Shown: positions 44,101-54,443, counted from the stretch's first letter. The stretch: DNA of 64,000 nucleotides from Enterococcus thailandicus (GCF_001886265.1 NZ_JXLE01000004.1:36583-100582); one strand, 5' to 3'. Program-made: numbers and translations. Notes: generated by a model from the sequence alone, not told the origin.

Positions 44101-44149
44101 GATTGTTAGATAATGAACTTTTGATAAGTGGAAGGAAGGGTGATTGATA

Positions 44150-47100
44150 GTGAAAGTTGTTTCTAAGTGGATGATGCCTTTAATTGCAGTTGGGATGATT
44201 CTTGCACCTTATATTGAAACAGCTGTGAGTGTACAACAGGTATTTGCTGAAGCTCAGACAGCAGAGAGCCAAACCGTGCAAGAAGAAGCAGAAATAGACT
44301 TGGAAGTGTTATTAGATGAAGATTACGCAAAGGTGGAAGGAGGTTATATTGAAAAAGAAAATGCCTTAGAATGGACGATTCAATTTGAAAAAAAGGCCAG
44401 CACGAATGAAGGACGGATTCGACTAGCAATTGATACAGCAGCTGCTGGGATTGGCACGGTAAAAAATGTTCGCGGACAGGGACTTTCTTCTTATGATTCA
44501 GAAGGTACAGATTTGAAGACAGAAGAAATTTCAGGTGAAACTTGGTATATTGGAAAGGTTTATTCGACAGAAGCAAAGAGCGGGACGCTGACTTTCGAGA
44601 CAGAAAAAGGGACAGAAATCACAGATGGGGAACTTCCCTTGCAAGTTGTCGTAGATGAAAAAGTGCAAGAAGAAAGCGCCGATGAAGAAGTAAAAGAAAC
44701 AGACAAAGAAATAGAAACAAGTAAAACAGAAGACAACGCAACACAAAACACCACAGATGAAAGCGTCCAAAATGAAGATGCTGAAAAAACAAACACCACA
44801 GAACAACCCAACGAAACAAATGAAGTGAAAAGTCAAGGAACACCATTGGTTAGAAATCAAAGTCCGCTGTTTGCGGGTATCCTTGAAAGACTTGGCCCCA
44901 CAGCAACAAATGATCCTTACAAATATATTTATCCAACAGATGGAGATACACAACACCGTTACCCATATTTTGCAACAAATGATTATACGAAAGTATTAGC
45001 TGGTGGACAAGAATCTGCTACATATACTGGTGATAAGGGTGAACTATATGAGAATGGCAATGACGAACCAATTTCAGATGAAGAATATCAAAGTGGCGGA
45101 GCCAATTGGCGTAATTATAACTATGCAACTGACAATGGTTCAACAGCAGGAACTGGCGAAACAGATACACGCGCACCGACAGTTCAACTGTGGGGAAATG
45201 ATCGAACATTTGCAAATAGTTATTTAGACTATAGTGGTGCTTATATTAAAAAATGGGTAGAACCTGTTTTGCAAGAAAGCACTAGTAGTGAGATAAACCC
45301 AGAAGACAATACCACGCTATACAACGTTTATCTTGATGTGATTGGTGGAGAAAACCGTGATGTTCATCCGGTAGATGTGGTTTTCGTATTAGACAAATCA
45401 GCAAGTATGAATGAAACGACAGGTGCCAACAATAACCAGTCAAAAAACAACGCTTTAGAAGAAGCTGTTGTGGAAATTAGTCGCAATTTACTATCTAATC
45501 CAACAATGGATGCTCGAATTGGAATGGTCAATTTTTATTCTGAATATCCTGTTGATGGAGGAAATCAAAATGGTATTGACTCTAACACCTTAGGAATGAC
45601 TAATGACATTAACAGAATTACGAATCGAACAAGTAACACGGCTCTTTATCGAAGCCCAGAAGGGGGAACACCGCTTTCGTTGGGATTACGAAAAGGCTAT
45701 GAAATTTTATACGAAGATGATGGTGAAGCTGAACGAAATCCTGAGAAGATTCTAATTGTTGTTGGCGATGGTATCCCAACATTTAGTTATGGACCTATCC
45801 AATCACAAACAAGAGTCAGAAATACAAATCGGTGGGGCAACTGGGGAAATCTAACGATAGTTGCCGATACAACTGTTACAACGGCAACAAATAATATTGA
45901 ACCTTTCAGAAATTTTGAGACCTATTCTGGAAATACGTCAGGTGCAGGTTTTAATGGACCGCTGACTTATCCAAGTGATTTTGATCGACCAGCTGATGAA
46001 CCTGTCCCACCTTTAGTTAATGGTGCGACACAAACTAGATATTATGGCGGGGAAGTTAAAGATGGAGATGCAAAATCTTACTGGATTGGTAATGGTACAG
46101 CCGATAATTCGACGACTGGAGCTGCGAGTACAAAAGAAAAAAGTGCAGCAATTAATACAGTGGCTTATCATCACTGGTTAAAAAATAAGATGACTGATCC
46201 ACCGAATATTTTCACGATTGGTCTAGGAATTGATGGTTCTGTTAGTGGCCGTCAACGATTAGATGCGATTGGTCGAAATGTGTTGCAAAATATTGCTGAT
46301 TCCAAAGACGACGGGACTTCGTACTATTACAATGCAAGCAATAAACAAGATATTGTTACAGCGCTAGAATCAATTTCTTCAACATTTACGAAAACAATTC
46401 GTCAAGCAACTTTGTATGATGAAACAGGTTTTAATGTGTCCTTGTTTAATGGCGGAACATCGGCTGAAATCAACTATTATCATCTTGATAATAACTCGGA
46501 AGGTAGCGTTCGCTATCAAGCACCGGAGCTATGGGATGAGGAAAAGCATGGGCAAAGGCCAGCTGATGTTGTAGCAATGCCGACTAGTTATCAAGGACGA
46601 GATAATCATGCCTATAAATTTTCACCAATTTCGTTGGGTGAAGGCGAAATGGTACGAATCAAGTATCAAGTGAAACTAGATGGTGGTGCCCAAGATGGGA
46701 ATTTCTACACTGTCAATAACTTAGCTTATATCCAAAACCAAGAAGATTACGAGAATAATGTTGAGTCAGGGAAAATGTTTTTCCCGGCACCGTCGATTCG
46801 TTTTGAGCATCCTGACCGTAATCTACAGATTAAGAAAACTGGAGAAGATGGACAGCCATTAGCAGGTGTGCTGTTTGGCTTATATGATGCAGATCCGAGC
46901 TTATCTGAAGCTAATTTAATTGAGCAAAGTCGAACGACAGATAATGGACAAGCTATCTTTAATACGAAGATTAATGTACTAAGTGATGGAGAAGACGCTA
47001 TTAGTAATGTTTATTGGGTCAAGGAAATGGAAGGGCCTGAAAGGTATGAACTAGTAGAAGAGGCCTTAAAGTTCCAAATCAAAAAACATATCGCAAAACC

Positions 47101-48793
47101 TGGTGAAACATTAGGCCATTACGAATTAACTGCGGCAGGAACCTCAGGTAACCGAGTAAGCGAAATCAATGATACCGAAGGTGATGATCCTGATTCTTAT
47201 TTTGAAGGAAGTCATCATAAATTATCAGTCGTTCAGAAGAAAAACGAATCAGAAACGGACTTTGCTGAACTATTTGTACAGTTAGAAATGAAAAATGAGT
47301 ACAAACCTGTTCAACTAAACTTGAAAAAGGTAGCCAAAGAAAGTCGATTAGCAATCGATGGTGCTGAATTTTCTCTTTATGAAACGAATGGTTCGGGGGA
47401 ACTTCAAGGGAAGCCTGTGGCAAAAGGCGTTTCTGGCGAAAGTAAAGATGCTACTAAAGGAACGTTGACTTTTTACGAGATTGATGACACCGAAACGTAT
47501 GTGTTAGACGAAAATGGACAAAAAAAAGTCTATTCTTTAGCCAAATCAGGCAGCTTTGTTCATTCTGGCGATGGTTATCAATATGTAGAATATCGAGTTG
47601 TTGAAACAAAAAATCCTGCGGGGTATCAAGACCCGGTGAAAGAAGAGGATTGGTTATTACAGATCCAAAATAATGATCGGATCCGATTAAAACAAATAAA
47701 TGCAGCAGATTGGACATTCTTGTCTTATACCGTTGATGAAAATGATAATACGTTGTGGATCGAATTTGAGGTTGAAAATACCTTCTTATATCGAGAAGTT
47801 CGCGTGAAAAAATTAGATGCGAATGATCAGCTGTTAAATGGTGCAGGATTTACGATTACAAAAGAAAATGATGCATCTTTCCCTGCTTACCGTGCCTATA
47901 CAGGGAATCCGTTGGAGCCAAACACGGAACGACAAGCGGATGGTATCGGTTATTTCTACGCCTATCGTTACCATACTGAAAAATATGCTGATTTAGACTA
48001 TGACATACCGCTGAGATTGATGCCAGGTGAATACACAGTTACAGAAAGCGTTGCACCAAGTGGCTATCAATTATCCAATAAAGTCTTTCAATTTGAAGTG
48101 AATGAAGAAGGTAATTTTATTGTTGATGGAATAAATCTTGATGAAGAGTCAGCTCAATCCCCAACTGGCTACCAAATGATTGACGATATTTTAGAATTAA
48201 CTTTAACGAATGACTTAGCTCCAATAGATTTGACACTGGAAAAATTAGACAGTGTAACCAAGCGGAAATTGGAAGGTGCAAGTTTTAGTATTGAGAAACA
48301 ACTAGATGATGGCTTCGAGTTGATCGAAAATGGATTGGCTGTGGATGAAAATGATTCAGCAAGTTTTATCTCCAAAGATTTAGCAGCTGGTAATTATCGA
48401 ATTATTGAAACAGAGGCACCAGAAGGTTATCGAAAATTGCCGGGCTATTTCTTGTTAACCCTTAGTTACCGAGAACAAGCAGCGCTAGATGGGGATTCAA
48501 AAGTCATTCCTGGAAAGGAAAAGGGAAGTTTGAAAGCAGAAATAGCTTATTATCCGACAATGGATGCAAGCTCCCCGGCTGAAACAAAGGAACTTACTTA
48601 TGAATTGATTGATAACGAGAGAATTGCGTTGTCAGTTGAGGTAGGTAATGATACGGAAAATCCACTTCCAGCTACAGGCGGTCAAGGTAGGCAAATCTTT
48701 ATGCTGATCTCAGCAATTTTAGTTGGCTTGGCTGGAATAGTTGGTGGAAGTTACTTCTATTATCAAAACAAAAGAAAGAAGGGATTAAAATGA
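44150..48793 (+). CDS. Pilus tip adhesin with vWA domain (EbpA-like), LPxTG-anchored
   Basis: A 1547-residue surface protein. Signal peptide about 1-35; an acidic, Thr/Glu-rich stretch about 165-230; a vWA domain with the MIDAS motif Asp415-Lys-Ser-Ala-Ser419; several Cna-B/SpaA-type domains from about 890 (LQIKKTGEDGQPLAGVLFGLYD, VRVKKLDANDQLLNGAGFTI, LTLEKLDSVTKRKLEGASFS); and a sorting signal LPATG at 1506-1510, a membrane segment and KRKKGLK tail. GTG 44150 is preferred because GGAAGG lies about nine bases upstream; TTG 44144 is too close. It heads the pilin-sortase operon and overlaps the next gene by ATGA. It probably mediates adhesion, as EbpA does. Confidence 0.88.
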   Translation: MKVVSKWMMPLIAVGMILAPYIETAVSVQQVFAEAQTAESQTVQEEAEIDLEVLLDEDYAKVEGGYIEKENALEWTIQFEKKASTNEGRIRLAIDTAAAGIGTVKNVRGQGLSSYDSEGTDLKTEEISGETWYIGKVYSTEAKSGTLTFETEKGTEITDGELPLQVVVDEKVQEESADEEVKETDKEIETSKTEDNATQNTTDESVQNEDAEKTNTTEQPNETNEVKSQGTPLVRNQSPLFAGILERLGPTATNDPYKYIYPTDGDTQHRYPYFATNDYTKVLAGGQESATYTGDKGELYENGNDEPISDEEYQSGGANWRNYNYATDNGSTAGTGETDTRAPTVQLWGNDRTFANSYLDYSGAYIKKWVEPVLQESTSSEINPEDNTTLYNVYLDVIGGENRDVHPVDVVFVLDKSASMNETTGANNNQSKNNALEEAVVEISRNLLSNPTMDARIGMVNFYSEYPVDGGNQNGIDSNTLGMTNDINRITNRTSNTALYRSPEGGTPLSLGLRKGYEILYEDDGEAERNPEKILIVVGDGIPTFSYGPIQSQTRVRNTNRWGNWGNLTIVADTTVTTATNNIEPFRNFETYSGNTSGAGFNGPLTYPSDFDRPADEPVPPLVNGATQTRYYGGEVKDGDAKSYWIGNGTADNSTTGAASTKEKSAAINTVAYHHWLKNKMTDPPNIFTIGLGIDGSVSGRQRLDAIGRNVLQNIADSKDDGTSYYYNASNKQDIVTALESISSTFTKTIRQATLYDETGFNVSLFNGGTSAEINYYHLDNNSEGSVRYQAPELWDEEKHGQRPADVVAMPTSYQGRDNHAYKFSPISLGEGEMVRIKYQVKLDGGAQDGNFYTVNNLAYIQNQEDYENNVESGKMFFPAPSIRFEHPDRNLQIKKTGEDGQPLAGVLFGLYDADPSLSEANLIEQSRTTDNGQAIFNTKINVLSDGEDAISNVYWVKEMEGPERYELVEEALKFQIKKHIAKPGETLGHYELTAAGTSGNRVSEINDTEGDDPDSYFEGSHHKLSVVQKKNESETDFAELFVQLEMKNEYKPVQLNLKKVAKESRLAIDGAEFSLYETNGSGELQGKPVAKGVSGESKDATKGTLTFYEIDDTETYVLDENGQKKVYSLAKSGSFVHSGDGYQYVEYRVVETKNPAGYQDPVKEEDWLLQIQNNDRIRLKQINAADWTFLSYTVDENDNTLWIEFEVENTFLYREVRVKKLDANDQLLNGAGFTITKENDASFPAYRAYTGNPLEPNTERQADGIGYFYAYRYHTEKYADLDYDIPLRLMPGEYTVTESVAPSGYQLSNKVFQFEVNEEGNFIVDGINLDEESAQSPTGYQMIDDILELTLTNDLAPIDLTLEKLDSVTKRKLEGASFSIEKQLDDGFELIENGLAVDENDSASFISKDLAAGNYRIIETEAPEGYRKLPGYFLLTLSYREQAALDGDSKVIPGKEKGSLKAEIAYYPTMDASSPAETKELTYELIDNERIALSVEVGNDTENPLPATGGQGRQIFMLISAILVGLAGIVGGSYFYYQNKRKKGLK

Positions 48794-50085
48794 GTCGCAA
48801 ACTGTTAAATCTAGCTGGTGTGATACTAACGACTCTTTCTTTTCTTTTCATTCCGATGACAATCGTTCAGGCACAAACTAATGATGAAGTTGAGATTATT
48901 TTGCATAAGCGCATCATTCGTGATGTGGATTACAGTCAGGAAAATTTTGAGATGTATGAAAATGATGGCAAAGAAATTGATAAGAAGACGACGGATGTAG
49001 ATGTCATCACACAAACAACGCCATTGAATGGAGCAAAATTTCAGGTGTATGATCTGACCGAATACTATGGTAAAGCAAATAATGGGACAGCAAAACAATT
49101 TGTGCAAACCATGGCGGGCTACAGTTTCCAACAGATTGATACATTGATTGAAAAAGAAGCAATTCCATTGGTTGGCACCATTCAAACACAAGATGAAGGT
49201 GAAACAAATGGAAAGTATGGCGGAGGAATCGGCAGAATTCGTCTTCCGCGAAAGAGTAACGCCCAAGATGCGGTGTATTTGTTTGTTGAACAAGAGACAG
49301 ATACGGGGAGTGGAACGAATCTGGCTAAAGATACATTGACTACTCCTCTAGCCGTTGTTTTACCAATTATGGATCCAATGGACACAGCGAAGGAACTACA
49401 AGAAATTCATTTATATCCCAAAAACATTGGCTATTTACGAGACCCTTATTTCTTTAAATATGGCCGAACGAAGGGAACAAATGAAGAAGGTACGCCATTA
49501 GCAGGAGCAAAATTTGTCCTATATAAACTCGAAGAAGGGGAAAAACTTTATCTGACAGCTGATTCTACTAAAAGCTTTAACAGCAAGTGGGAGAAAGCAA
49601 AGAATAATGAGCCATTAACAGACGAAAATATTCGTAAATATCAGTCAAAAGACAATGGGTTAGTCGACACAGATGGTTTGCTTCTAGCACCGAATACTTA
49701 TTATTTTGAAGAAGTTCAGAGTGTTGAAGGGTATGAGATTAACGAAGAGAGTAAAAAAATCGAGGTGAAAATTCCTGCTTCATGGGTTGATGATGAAGGA
49801 AACGAAACCTTTGTAACTGTTGCTGGACAAAAAATGTTGGAACTGCATTCAGGAAAAGTACCTGAGGAGGCAAAAGAAAGTGCAACACCGCGCGTTTATA
49901 ATGAACGACAAAAAACACCTACAAAAGATTCAGAAGAACCGACGAATATTGGGAATAAACCGCCATTCAGTAAGTTTCCACAAACAGGTGCAGTTAAGAC
50001 AGGGACGTTTTTGCTTGGCGTCATGATTCTGGTAGGCGTTGGGTATTACTTGCGAAGACAAAAAACAACTAAAAAAGGTTCATAG
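48790..50085 (+). CDS. Minor/basal pilin (EbpB-like), LPxTG-type
   Basis: A 431-residue pilus subunit. Signal peptide 1-29 (ending VQAQT), an N-terminal pilin domain that ends in the pilin motif IHLYPKN near 210, whose Lys can be joined by sortase, a Cna-B/SpaA domain from about 230 (GTPLAGAKFVLYKLEEG) with E-box-like YYFEEVQSVEGYEI, and the sorting signal FPQTG at 396-400 followed by a membrane segment and positive tail. The start overlaps the tip gene stop (ATGA). Confidence 0.85.
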   Translation: MSRKLLNLAGVILTTLSFLFIPMTIVQAQTNDEVEIILHKRIIRDVDYSQENFEMYENDGKEIDKKTTDVDVITQTTPLNGAKFQVYDLTEYYGKANNGTAKQFVQTMAGYSFQQIDTLIEKEAIPLVGTIQTQDEGETNGKYGGGIGRIRLPRKSNAQDAVYLFVEQETDTGSGTNLAKDTLTTPLAVVLPIMDPMDTAKELQEIHLYPKNIGYLRDPYFFKYGRTKGTNEEGTPLAGAKFVLYKLEEGEKLYLTADSTKSFNSKWEKAKNNEPLTDENIRKYQSKDNGLVDTDGLLLAPNTYYFEEVQSVEGYEINEESKKIEVKIPASWVDDEGNETFVTVAGQKMLELHSGKVPEEAKESATPRVYNERQKTPTKDSEEPTNIGNKPPFSKFPQTGAVKTGTFLLGVMILVGVGYYLRRQKTTKKGS

Positions 50086-50094
50086 GAGGAAAAA

Positions 50095-51756
50095 ATGAAA
50101 AAATTTTGGAAAGTACTAACGATTATGGGGATGCTTGCCCCACTGTTTCAAGGATTTGGGACTAGTGTTGATGCAGCAGCAGTAACAACGAAACCAGAGG
50201 AAGTAACGATTACGCTACATAAACGTAGTTTCTCATCACTGCCTGCTGAAGTACCTAACAATGGACTCGAGGATAATGATTTTGGTGGTGATCCGTTACC
50301 AGGTGTCGACTTTAGTCTGTTTGATGTCACAGACGTCTATTATGATTTGCTAAAAGACAATCCAACAACAGTTGGAGTGGATGATGATGGGATGACCTCA
50401 GCAGAAGCAATCCAATTGATTCAAAGTGACCTTACGAGTGAATGGTTTCAAAATTACCAGTTAACAGCTGAAAAAACTGTCACGACAACTGGCACAGGTG
50501 AAGCCGTCTTCAGCCAATTGGAAGTTACAGAAACAGCTAATGAAAAACGGGATAAAGCGTATCTGTTTTTAGAAACATATTCGCCAGCTGCTATTGCCAA
50601 AGTGGCAACACCAATGGTTGTGTTGATGCCAGTGATGATGCCGGATACAACTAATCCAGGGCAATGGTTAGACACATATAATGATGATATCCATTTATAC
50701 CCAAAAAATGAAACACAAGAGTCTAGTAAAGTCATGAATATTGATCCTTCTGAATTACAAGAAATCGAATTAAGTGATGGGTCGACAGTTTCTTACGCGG
50801 ATTTAGAAAAAGGTCATTTGATCAATTATACGATTACTGCTCCGATTCCTTACTTTATTGACTCAGTGAATGATGACGGCACACCGGTAATCAATCACTT
50901 TATCATTGAAGATAAACCAACTGCTGGCTTAACCTATTTTAATCAAGGATTGGTTGTGACAGCAGGGACGACAGAACTAACTTTAAATGAAGATTATACA
51001 TTGGAAGAAGTAGATAATGGATTCAAATTAACAATCTTAACAGAAAAAGATGGTACAGCTAACACAACTACATTAACTAAACTTGCCGCTGCGCGTGGAG
51101 GACAATTAACCGTCAATTATGCGATGAAGCTCACAGCAACAATCACACCGGATGACCTACAAGATAATACGGCGAAAATTGCGATTGGACGCGGTGATGC
51201 GTACGACTACTCAGAAGATGTGACGCCACCAGAAAAAGTAGCAACAGGAGGCCGTCAATTTGAAAAGTATGACGCATCAAGTAAAGCAAAACTTGCAGGA
51301 GCAGAGTTTGAATTATGGGATGCAGCAAAAGAAAAATATGCTGTTTTCTATAAAGATGGGACTGCCCTAAGTAGTTATCAGAACGATGCAGATAGCGTTG
51401 AATGGGTTGACGATCAAACAGGTGCCACTAAGTTTGTTTCTTTGGTAGACACTGGGAAATTTGAAGTCCAAGGATTAGAGTATGGGACTTATTACATGAA
51501 AGAAGTGAAAGCTGCTGACGGCTACGCATTACCAGCTGGGGCTGCTGCGTTTACAGAGTTTACGGTAGAACTTGGAAGCTATAACGGTTTTGAAGAAATT
51601 GGGCAACCAACTGATGTAGAAGTTCCTAATACGAAAAAAGGTGCTTTACCTTCAACTGGTGGAAACGGAATTTATCTGTTCTTGCTAATTGGTTCATTCT
51701 TAATGCTAGCTGCTTATGGTGGGTATCGTAAATTAAAAAAACCAACAGAAATTTAA
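50095..51756 (+). CDS. Major pilin (EbpC-like), LPxTG-type
   Basis: A 553-residue shaft subunit. Signal peptide 1-28, pilin motif IHLYPKN near 200 (Lys is the acceptor for polymerisation), a middle domain with TAGLTYFNQGL (fimbrial isopeptide domain 2 type), a C-terminal Cna-B domain from about 400 with the E-box YYMKEVKAADGYALP, and the sorting signal LPSTG at 518-522. Lys and Asn/Asp pairs in these domains usually form internal isopeptide bonds. AGGAGG precedes the ATG, nine bases after the previous gene. Confidence 0.88.
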   Translation: MKKFWKVLTIMGMLAPLFQGFGTSVDAAAVTTKPEEVTITLHKRSFSSLPAEVPNNGLEDNDFGGDPLPGVDFSLFDVTDVYYDLLKDNPTTVGVDDDGMTSAEAIQLIQSDLTSEWFQNYQLTAEKTVTTTGTGEAVFSQLEVTETANEKRDKAYLFLETYSPAAIAKVATPMVVLMPVMMPDTTNPGQWLDTYNDDIHLYPKNETQESSKVMNIDPSELQEIELSDGSTVSYADLEKGHLINYTITAPIPYFIDSVNDDGTPVINHFIIEDKPTAGLTYFNQGLVVTAGTTELTLNEDYTLEEVDNGFKLTILTEKDGTANTTTLTKLAAARGGQLTVNYAMKLTATITPDDLQDNTAKIAIGRGDAYDYSEDVTPPEKVATGGRQFEKYDASSKAKLAGAEFELWDAAKEKYAVFYKDGTALSSYQNDADSVEWVDDQTGATKFVSLVDTGKFEVQGLEYGTYYMKEVKAADGYALPAGAAAFTEFTVELGSYNGFEEIGQPTDVEVPNTKKGALPSTGGNGIYLFLLIGSFLMLAAYGGYRKLKKPTEI

Positions 51757-51847
51757 GGACATGAAGAGTGGGCGATGATAACTGATGTTAAAGTTGTCGT
51801 TGCCCATTTTTTAATTAATCAAACGTTGGCGAAAGAGGTGAGAGCTA

Positions 51848-53086
51848 ATGAAGAAACTGACAAAAAAAGAAAAAAATCAAGCGCAAGAAGAGCCGCTAGG
51901 TCTGTTTTTAAAGGGCAGTGCTTTGACGTTGTTTTTGATTGGTTTCTTTATTTTTTTGTATCCATTTGTTGTTGATTCGTTGAACAATGTAATTGACCAA
52001 GCTAGGCTACAAACTTACCAACGAGAAGTTCGCCAAAAAGGAGAAGAAGAACAAAAAAAACGGCTAAACAGTATGGCCAAAGTCAATCAACAGCAACGCG
52101 AACAAGGCTTGCTGATTGGTTCTGAAAAATTAGAGGATTATTTCTCAAAGAGTTTCCAAAAGAAAGAGGGAAAGCAAAACCAACAATTGAATAATCATTT
52201 AATTGGAGCTATCTATATTCCTAAAATCAACGTTAGTCTACCAATTTTTGATCAGACGAACGAACTGTTTTTGGAAAAAGGAGCGACTTTACTGCAGGGA
52301 ACGTCCTATCCAATTGGTGGGAAAAGTACACACGCAGTGATTACAGGACACAGTGGTTTGCCCGAGAAAAGATTGTTTACCGACTTAGAGCAATTAAAAA
52401 TCGGCGATCAATTTTATATTGAAACGCTGGGCAAAAAACTAGCATATGAAGTTAGTCAACTCACGGTTGTTTTACCAACTGACGTGGATGCCTTAGCTAT
52501 CAAAGAAAATGAAGATTTAGTGACTTTATTGACATGCACGCCTTATGGGATAAATACGCATCGTTTATTAGTTACAAGTAAACGGATTCCTTATGAGGAA
52601 CAGCAGGCGCAATCAGCGGAAAAGCGAGTAGCAACGTATCATATCAGCAGGTTTATTTTACTTGGGCTGATCTGCTTGGTCCTTCTGGCTAGTGTTAGTC
52701 GTTGGTGTTGGCTAAAATGGAATCAGATAAAAAGTAAAGATTTTTATTATTCCTTAGCGTTTTCACTTTTTGTAGACGGTCAACCAAAAGAAAATCAACC
52801 TGTGTATCTTACTGATTGGAATCAACAAATAATCATGGATGCACAGGGACAACCTGTTCAACAAAACAGTGATGCGCAGGGACGCGTTTTATTTGAACAA
52901 TTGCCAGGGGGACGCTATAAAATAATCATCAAAGAGAAATCAAACGAACAGATTGTAAAAGCGAGCATCAACAATTATAAGAAGTTAGTTTTTATGTTGA
53001 AAGTGAAGCGTTTTGGCAACTATCGTCTGAAAAAACAAAATAAGCAATTTATTTTGTGGAAGAAAACGAAAGAATATCATAAATAA
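51848..53086 (+). CDS. Class C pilin sortase with C-terminal Cna-B-like extension
   Basis: A 412-residue membrane transpeptidase that polymerises the pilins. Membrane segment about 18-45, then the sortase fold with His168 in VITGHSGLP, Cys230 in LLTCTPYG and Arg239 in THRLLV. The usual lid DP(F/W) motif is not obvious; the region reads PIFDQTNE. A second membrane segment lies at about 268-290. After it comes a 121-residue tail (FSLFVDGQPKENQPVYLTDW, DAQGRVLFEQLPGGRYKIII) that looks like a Cna-B/SpaA-type beta domain. Typical enterococcal pilin sortases end soon after the second membrane segment. AGAGGTGAG precedes ATG 51848. Confidence 0.88.
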   Translation: MKKLTKKEKNQAQEEPLGLFLKGSALTLFLIGFFIFLYPFVVDSLNNVIDQARLQTYQREVRQKGEEEQKKRLNSMAKVNQQQREQGLLIGSEKLEDYFSKSFQKKEGKQNQQLNNHLIGAIYIPKINVSLPIFDQTNELFLEKGATLLQGTSYPIGGKSTHAVITGHSGLPEKRLFTDLEQLKIGDQFYIETLGKKLAYEVSQLTVVLPTDVDALAIKENEDLVTLLTCTPYGINTHRLLVTSKRIPYEEQQAQSAEKRVATYHISRFILLGLICLVLLASVSRWCWLKWNQIKSKDFYYSLAFSLFVDGQPKENQPVYLTDWNQQIIMDAQGQPVQQNSDAQGRVLFEQLPGGRYKIIIKEKSNEQIVKASINNYKKLVFMLKVKRFGNYRLKKQNKQFILWKKTKEYHK

Positions 53087-53090
53087 AAAC

Positions 53091-53122
53091 AAAAAAAGAC
53101 TGGAAAAATTCAGTCTTTTTTT
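53091..53122 (+). terminator. Terminator of the pilus operon
   Basis: AAAAAAAGACTG pairs with CAGTCTTTTTTT around an 8-base loop. Confidence 0.9.
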
Positions 53123-53156
53123 CGTATCTATTTATGAATCAGAAACAAAAGTAAAA

Positions 53157-53759
53157 TCAGGGAGTCATGAGTGTGGAGAAATAATCTGTTTTATCTGCTT
53201 CAGTAATTGTTCGCAGTATGCGACAGGGATTTCCAACAGCAATGACGTTTGCGGGAATATCCTTTGTAACGACACTGCCGGAGCCGATGATTGTATTTTC
53301 GCCAATGGTCACGCCTTGATTCACCGTAACGTTTGCGCCTAGCCAAACTTTGTTGCCGATTGAAACTGGTTTCGCATAGCAGGCACCAGCTGCTCGTTCT
53401 TCTGGGTCAATTGCGTGATTGGTAGTAAAAATCCCAACACGTGGTCCAAATAAGACGTCATCGCCAATTCGAATTTCTGCACCATCTAGTAAGATACAGT
53501 CAAAATTGCTATAAAAACGTTCACCAATATGAATGTGTTTGCCAAATTCGCAACGAAATCCTAGTTCGAAAAAAACAGATTCTCCAACAGAACCAAGTAA
53601 GTCAGATAGAATTTTTTTTCTGGCAGGTTCATCTGTCCCGTAGAGGTTGTTGTAAGTCAGAAGTGCCCGCATTGTTGTTTGGCGAGTCTGAATCAGTGTG
53701 TCAGCTAAATCGTTGTACATCTTTCCGGATTGAATAAAATCAAGATAGTTCTCTTTCAT
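53157..53759 (-). CDS. Maltose/galactoside O-acetyltransferase-like hexapeptide enzyme
   Basis: A 200-residue cytoplasmic acetyltransferase of the LacA/Maa/NodL type. It has the N-terminal MAC domain (MYNDLADTLIQTRQTTMRALLTYN), left-handed beta-helix repeats, the catalytic-His strand GIFTTNHAIDPEERAAG and the closing turn GSGSVVTKDIPANVIAVGNPCR. It transfers acetyl from acetyl-CoA to sugars. It is convergent with the pilus operon and seems unrelated to it. Confidence 0.9.
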   Translation of the reverse strand: MKENYLDFIQSGKMYNDLADTLIQTRQTTMRALLTYNNLYGTDEPARKKILSDLLGSVGESVFFELGFRCEFGKHIHIGERFYSNFDCILLDGAEIRIGDDVLFGPRVGIFTTNHAIDPEERAAGACYAKPVSIGNKVWLGANVTVNQGVTIGENTIIGSGSVVTKDIPANVIAVGNPCRILRTITEADKTDYFSTLMTP

Positions 53760-54011
53760 AATGCACCTACTTTGTTTCGTTTGGTCTTTCTTTCAGTTAA
53801 GCATAATCTGATTACAAAGACAAACAACTTTGTTAGTAGAAACTCGTGGATAAACATTCATACTGACCCGTGTATCATGGGAACGCATCTACGTGTTGTA
53901 AAAGGTATATGCTTAAGTCAAATGTTTATTGGTGGTACAATTAATGGCAGAATGAATCGAAAAGTGAATTAAGGTACGCTAGTTTTTTTCTGATGAAAGT
54001 TGGTGAGTGAG

Positions 54012-54443
54012 ATGCTACGTGAGGTATTAGTAAAAGATGCTGCGGCATTAGCTACAATCAATGCTGATGATCTGGGCTATGAATTAGACAAACAACGTGT
54101 TCAAGAAAAAATCCGAGAACTTCAGCAAGATTGGTTGCATCATTTTTTGGTCGTTTTCGAAGACTCGAATGAAGAAGTAGTCGGCTATGTTCACGCAGAA
54201 GTGTATGCGACATTGTATTCGGAAACGATGTTCAATGTCTTAGGCTTAGCTGTAGCAAAAAGAGCACGACATCAAGGAATTGCAACTTTATTGATGACTG
54301 CATTGGAACAAGAAGGAAGACGGCGGAAGTATGCAGGGGTTCGACTGAATTCTGGTGAAGAGAGGATGGGTGCTCATCAATTTTATGAAAAGTTAGGCTA
54401 TCAAGCAACAAAAAGCCAGAAACGTTTTATAAAGTATCTTTGA
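54012..54443 (+). CDS. GNAT-family N-acetyltransferase
   Basis: A 143-residue acyltransferase of the GNAT fold. VLGLAVAKRARHQGIATLLM near 77-96 is the acetyl-CoA motif A, and GAHQFYEKLGYQATKSQKRF at the C-terminus is motif B. TTG and GTG codons at 54000 and 54003 are in frame, but ATG 54012 gives the expected N-terminus (REVLVKDAAAL). The substrate is unknown. The 250 bases before it hold no recognisable gene. Confidence 0.82.
   Translation: MLREVLVKDAAALATINADDLGYELDKQRVQEKIRELQQDWLHHFLVVFEDSNEEVVGYVHAEVYATLYSETMFNVLGLAVAKRARHQGIATLLMTALEQEGRRRKYAGVRLNSGEERMGAHQFYEKLGYQATKSQKRFIKYL

Noticed and set aside
44531..44956. Several minus-strand Cys/Ser/Phe-rich ORFs opposite the pilus tip gene
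   Set aside because: They mirror the Glu/Thr-rich linker of the adhesin in other frames and lack start signals.
53730..53972. 80-aa ORF between the acetyltransferase genes
   Set aside because: No convincing ribosome site and no recognisable motif; it begins inside the divergent acetyltransferase gene.
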